Below are positions 61,308 through 64,000 of a stretch of DNA of 64,000 nt, in pieces. The notes below the pieces were generated by a model. The model had not been told where the DNA came from. It did no database searches and saw nothing but the letters and a program-made list of their open reading frames with translations. Position 1 is the stretch's first letter. Every line of letters starts with the position of its first letter. Source of the DNA: Rotaria sp. Silwood1 (Eukaryota; Rotifera; Eurotatoria; Philodinida; Philodinidae); assembly GCA_905250075.1 (NCBI GenBank), contig CAJNOP010000009.1:62001-126000 (forward strand), in the 5' to 3' direction. The translations under genes were made by a program, and so were the position numbers.

Positions 61308-61472
61308 GACCATCCTACATCCTTCTTTTCCTATCGCTCTCATATTTTACAATACATTAAAGAAAATCAAGTTCGACAAACAATCGATAATCATCAGCCG
61401 TATGCCATAAAAATCATTAGCTTGATCATTGATGGCACAAAAGTAGTATCCTTCTATCAGATTATCATTTGA
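61308..61472 (+). pseudogene. Coding-like 3' exon fragment, family unknown
   Basis: Reads KPDHPTSFFSYRSHIL and continues to IISLIIDGTKVVSFYQ before a TGA, with a less AT-biased codon choice than nearby chance frames. A weak acceptor (TTTATCAG) lies just before it. No upstream exon was found. It may be a relic. Confidence 0.25.
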
Positions 61473-61649
61473 ATTGTATCGATTATTTATAAAACATTTA
61501 AAATTCATACAAATTCATGTTCCTATTCAAATATTTTGTTTTATTTATTTAACATTTAAAAAGTCTTTCAAATTTCAAAACAATACCAACATTAATTCAG
61601 ATATCGAATAGTAATACTTTAAAAGAATAATATTTATTTGTTTTTAGTC

Positions 61650-61748
61650 ATGTCAAAAAGTGTAGTAGAACTACTAAATGATAAAATTAGATTGAATTCT
61701 CTTGATCAATATGAATCAATTATGTATTTGTGTGAAATTAATTATTAA
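61650..61748 (+). CDS. 32-codon ORF directly after a splice acceptor
   Basis: ATG at 61650 follows TTTTTAG by 2 nt, then MSKSVVELLNDKIRLNSLDQ and 12 more codons to TAA. It ends 62 nt before the next ORF. It could be a small protein, an upstream ORF on the transcript of the two-TM protein, or the first exon of an unresolved gene. No family. Confidence 0.35.
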   Translation: MSKSVVELLNDKIRLNSLDQYESIMYLCEINY

Positions 61749-61810
61749 AAATAAAATTAACTATCATCTTATTGAAAAAAATCTTTTTCCCGCTTGTTTT
61801 TTAATCTATA

Positions 61811-62281
61811 ATGTTATCTAAAAAAGGTTATTTAATTCATTTTGCTCGTCTATTCTTTGCTAGTATCTTAGTTGGTATTTCTTCATTATTGTCTCATATT
61901 TGGAATAAATATCAACCATTTGATCTTGCATTAGAATTACAACGATGTCAATCAACAATATCTTTTATAAAAAGTCCTCATATTAACATATGGAATTGGT
62001 TAAAAAATTTTCATTTTATTCATCTTTTACCAACATTTTCTTTTTTAACAAATTCAATTACACAGCAATGTCATTTATATATCAAAGATGATTATCCAAT
62101 AAATATAAATAAATTTATTGAATTTATTCATATTATTCTATTAATCTATTTTAGTTATCATTTAATTCAACTTTTATTTTTTCATTATCATCTTAAACAA
62201 TTAGAAGAAAAACAACATTATTACGCATGTCTCTATCGACAAGATCAAAAACAAAAAAAACAGAAAAAATATAGATGTTAA
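61811..62281 (+). CDS. Predicted two-pass membrane protein, unknown
   Basis: 156 aa. A hydrophobic segment near residues 10-28 (LIHFARLFFASILVGISS) and a second near 107-128 (FIHIILLIYFSYHLIQLL) flank a polar middle with Trp/His-rich INIWNWLKNFHF. The end is very basic (QDQKQKKQKK). Codon use matches the confident genes. No start-proximal acceptor is seen. It converges on SPCS2, 106 nt apart. I do not recognise a family. Confidence 0.6.
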   Translation: MLSKKGYLIHFARLFFASILVGISSLLSHIWNKYQPFDLALELQRCQSTISFIKSPHINIWNWLKNFHFIHLLPTFSFLTNSITQQCHLYIKDDYPININKFIEFIHIILLIYFSYHLIQLLFFHYHLKQLEEKQHYYACLYRQDQKQKKQKKYRC

Positions 62282-62387
62282 AATCGTTTATTTTTTTTTT
62301 AAGCATTAAATATGATAAATAACAACGAATAACATTGTTTCTTTTTTTTTTTAATTTTTATTTCAGAAGTTATTTATTTCTTAATTA

Positions 62388-63848
62388 TTATTTAACTTTA
62401 CGCGCATTTAAACGTGCTTGATCATAAATCTTCTTTAAATCATTCGTAAAACGATCATAACATAAAACACCATTCTCATCAAAATAATTACCAACAGATT
62501 TTGATATTATTTGTGAAGAATTTGTTGTTTTATCTGTACCATCATTATATTCCAAAGTTAAATTATAATTATCATCATATCTAAAATATTTAGAAACAAG
62601 AAAAAAAAAAAAAAACAAAATTGTTGATGAATTGTACGTTTGATTATTTACTTTTTAAGTTTAGATGAAATCATACAACGTGATATAGGATCAATACCAG
62701 TTCTATCAACTAAATCAATACATATTATTAGATAATAAAAATAGACAAATAAAAAATCTTACCAAGTTTACCAGCATAAAATCTACTTCGTTCAATAAAT
62801 TGCATATATACTGTTAGAATACCCATAAGAATAAAATAACTAAGAGAAAAATATTATCTAATTAAATAATACTAAATTCTAGTTTAAAGCATAGTAAAAG
62901 TATTTCAATTTCTCATGAAAAAAAAATCGTTAAATTATAATATTAAAATGTCGATCAGAATTATTAATTATGATATTTTATTTTTGATTTGTATCCTTCT
63001 CTAAAACCTAGTCATAGATAAATATGAATTTACAAAAAAACTGATGGCACTAAAACAAAACGAACTACAGAAATAAATCCATCAAGTCTTTATTATTTAA
63101 ATACTTGAAAAACGTTTTGATCATTCACACTCAATTGCATCCATGTATCGAATGTCTCTTACACTCTTCTTTCTATGAACTTGCTTATGACAAGATGCAA
63201 TGATTTGCAACCGTTTCGGTTTTATTTGATTAAGTTGAATAATCAAAACTGACACAAATCAAAGATAAAATATTACTGTCAAATATCATGATAAACAGCA
63301 GACATGTGATTAGTTGAATACTAATGAATTGCGAATCAACTTCATCTTTGCTACCGAAGAATATATTTTTTTTTTTAGAATTTTAATAAGAAATTAAAAT
63401 ACTTTAGCCACTGTATTTTTATATGCCCGAAAATATATATATTTTGTTTTCTTACGCTATGACGCAGATAATGAGTATCGAACGTGATTTTGGGAATGGA
63501 TGTAACCAATCATAGATTAAAGCAAATCCGGAAAATAAACATGCAATAAAAGATATATAAAGACGACCATCCATTAATTGATATTCTTCTGTAAAATGAA
63601 GTGCCTCTTTAAAATACTAAAATCAGAAAAATAAAAATAAAAAATTATAAGAGACAGAGAGAGAGAAAGAAATAATACCTTTTTGCATGCATCATCTAAT
63701 GCATTTTTCAATGCATTCGTTTCCCATTTGTTTATTTTTACTGGCTTTTCGGAAGAATTATTTGTCGTAACCTATTATTAAAAATATATTTCTTTTTCAT
63801 TTTTCTTCAAAAAAAAAAAGAATTTCTTGAGCTCACAGTATTGCTCAT
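62388..63848 (-). CDS. SPCS2: Signal peptidase complex subunit 2
   Basis: Non-catalytic ER membrane subunit that couples signal peptidase to the Sec61 translocon. Exons 63848-63837, 63771-63679, 63616-63456, 62839-62763, 62709-62652, 62580-62388; 594 nt, 197 aa, somewhat shorter than human (226). The N-terminal cytosolic part has KINKWETNALKNALDDACKK. Two membrane segments follow (YISFIACLFSGFALIYDW and ILIICVIAYFILMGILTVYM). The luminal/cytosolic C-terminal domain has SRCMISSKLKKYDDNYNLTL, the SKSVGNYFDENG motif and a basic end, all typical. The first coding exon is just 12 nt (M-S-N-T). An acceptor AG at 63859-63860 lies 10 nt before the ATG. The 839-nt... 616-nt third intron (62840-63455) is the only long one. 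Confidence 0.93.
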
Positions 63849-64000
63849 TGTAAATAATCTAGAAATAAGATATAGATTTTATATGACAAAAAAAAGAATA
63901 TCCTTATATATCCAATGTTCATTATTTTATAGAGAATATATAGAGAAGAACAGAAAAATAATATCTATCTGACATGTTTATATTTGACTATTTTCTATAT
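63849..64000. other. Right edge of window, SPCS2 5' flank
   Basis: Contains the splice-acceptor-like TTTCTAG beside the SPCS2 start and AT-rich sequence. Nothing else is visible. Confidence 0.4.

Larger units (their letters stand above)
58495..61649. other. Gene-free region downstream of the GPCR pair
   Basis: Begins with the 3' UTR, including an AATAAA near 58514 and a (TTTA)n microsatellite at about 58523-58550. The rest has only short frames except the coding-like segment near 61308-61472. Confidence 0.45.

Overview
The window is AT-rich nuclear DNA from an invertebrate animal. Genes have spliceosomal introns, mostly 45-75 nt with a minority of 0.36-1.9 kb. Many genes carry a 3' splice site within a few bases of the start codon. 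There is a multi-PLAT LOXHD1-like gene and a pair of divergent rhodopsin-type receptors. These traits fit a bdelloid rotifer, perhaps an AT-rich Rotaria-type genome. That is an inference; no species-specific marker is present.

Layout: (1) 1-15006 holds a single-exon ADP-ribosylglycohydrolase (+), GDP-mannose 4,6-dehydratase GMDS (-, 10 exons, every splice phase checked), a Phafin/PLEKHF PH-FYVE protein (+, 9 exons), a BTB-domain protein (+) and a nuclear receptor with an RAR-like DNA-binding domain (+), one of whose exons is only 8 nt. (2) 15452-22807 holds a seven-PLAT gene (-, 26 exons) built from repeated exon modules, with a probable internal first exon and an orphan exon pair at its 3' side. 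(3) 22808-30382 has no confident gene. It holds two inverted-repeat structures and a non-autonomous hAT-like element with an exact 8-bp target duplication. (4) 30383-33669 encodes a DBH/MOXD1-type copper monooxygenase (+, 13 exons). (5) 33670-40011 is non-coding, with an LTR-like direct-repeat pair and decayed tandem repeats. (6) 40012-47901 encodes a compact ARID1/BAF250 chromatin remodeller subunit (-, 10 exons including a 7-nt exon). (7) 47902-54914 is gene-free, with a TIR element and a 243-bp palindrome-rich MITE that also has an exact 8-bp target duplication. (8) 54915-58494 carries two class A GPCR genes (+). (9) 61650-63848 carries a short ORF, a two-TM orphan protein (+) and signal peptidase complex subunit SPCS2 (-).

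The genes do not form a pathway. They are unrelated housekeeping, signalling and chromatin genes in mixed orientation. GMDS makes GDP-fucose precursor, Phafin acts on endosomes, SPCS2 acts at the ER translocon and ARID1 acts in the nucleus. All exon models were built by hand from GT-AG sites and conserved protein family sequence. Multi-exon totals were checked for divisibility by three, but nothing was confirmed by transcripts.
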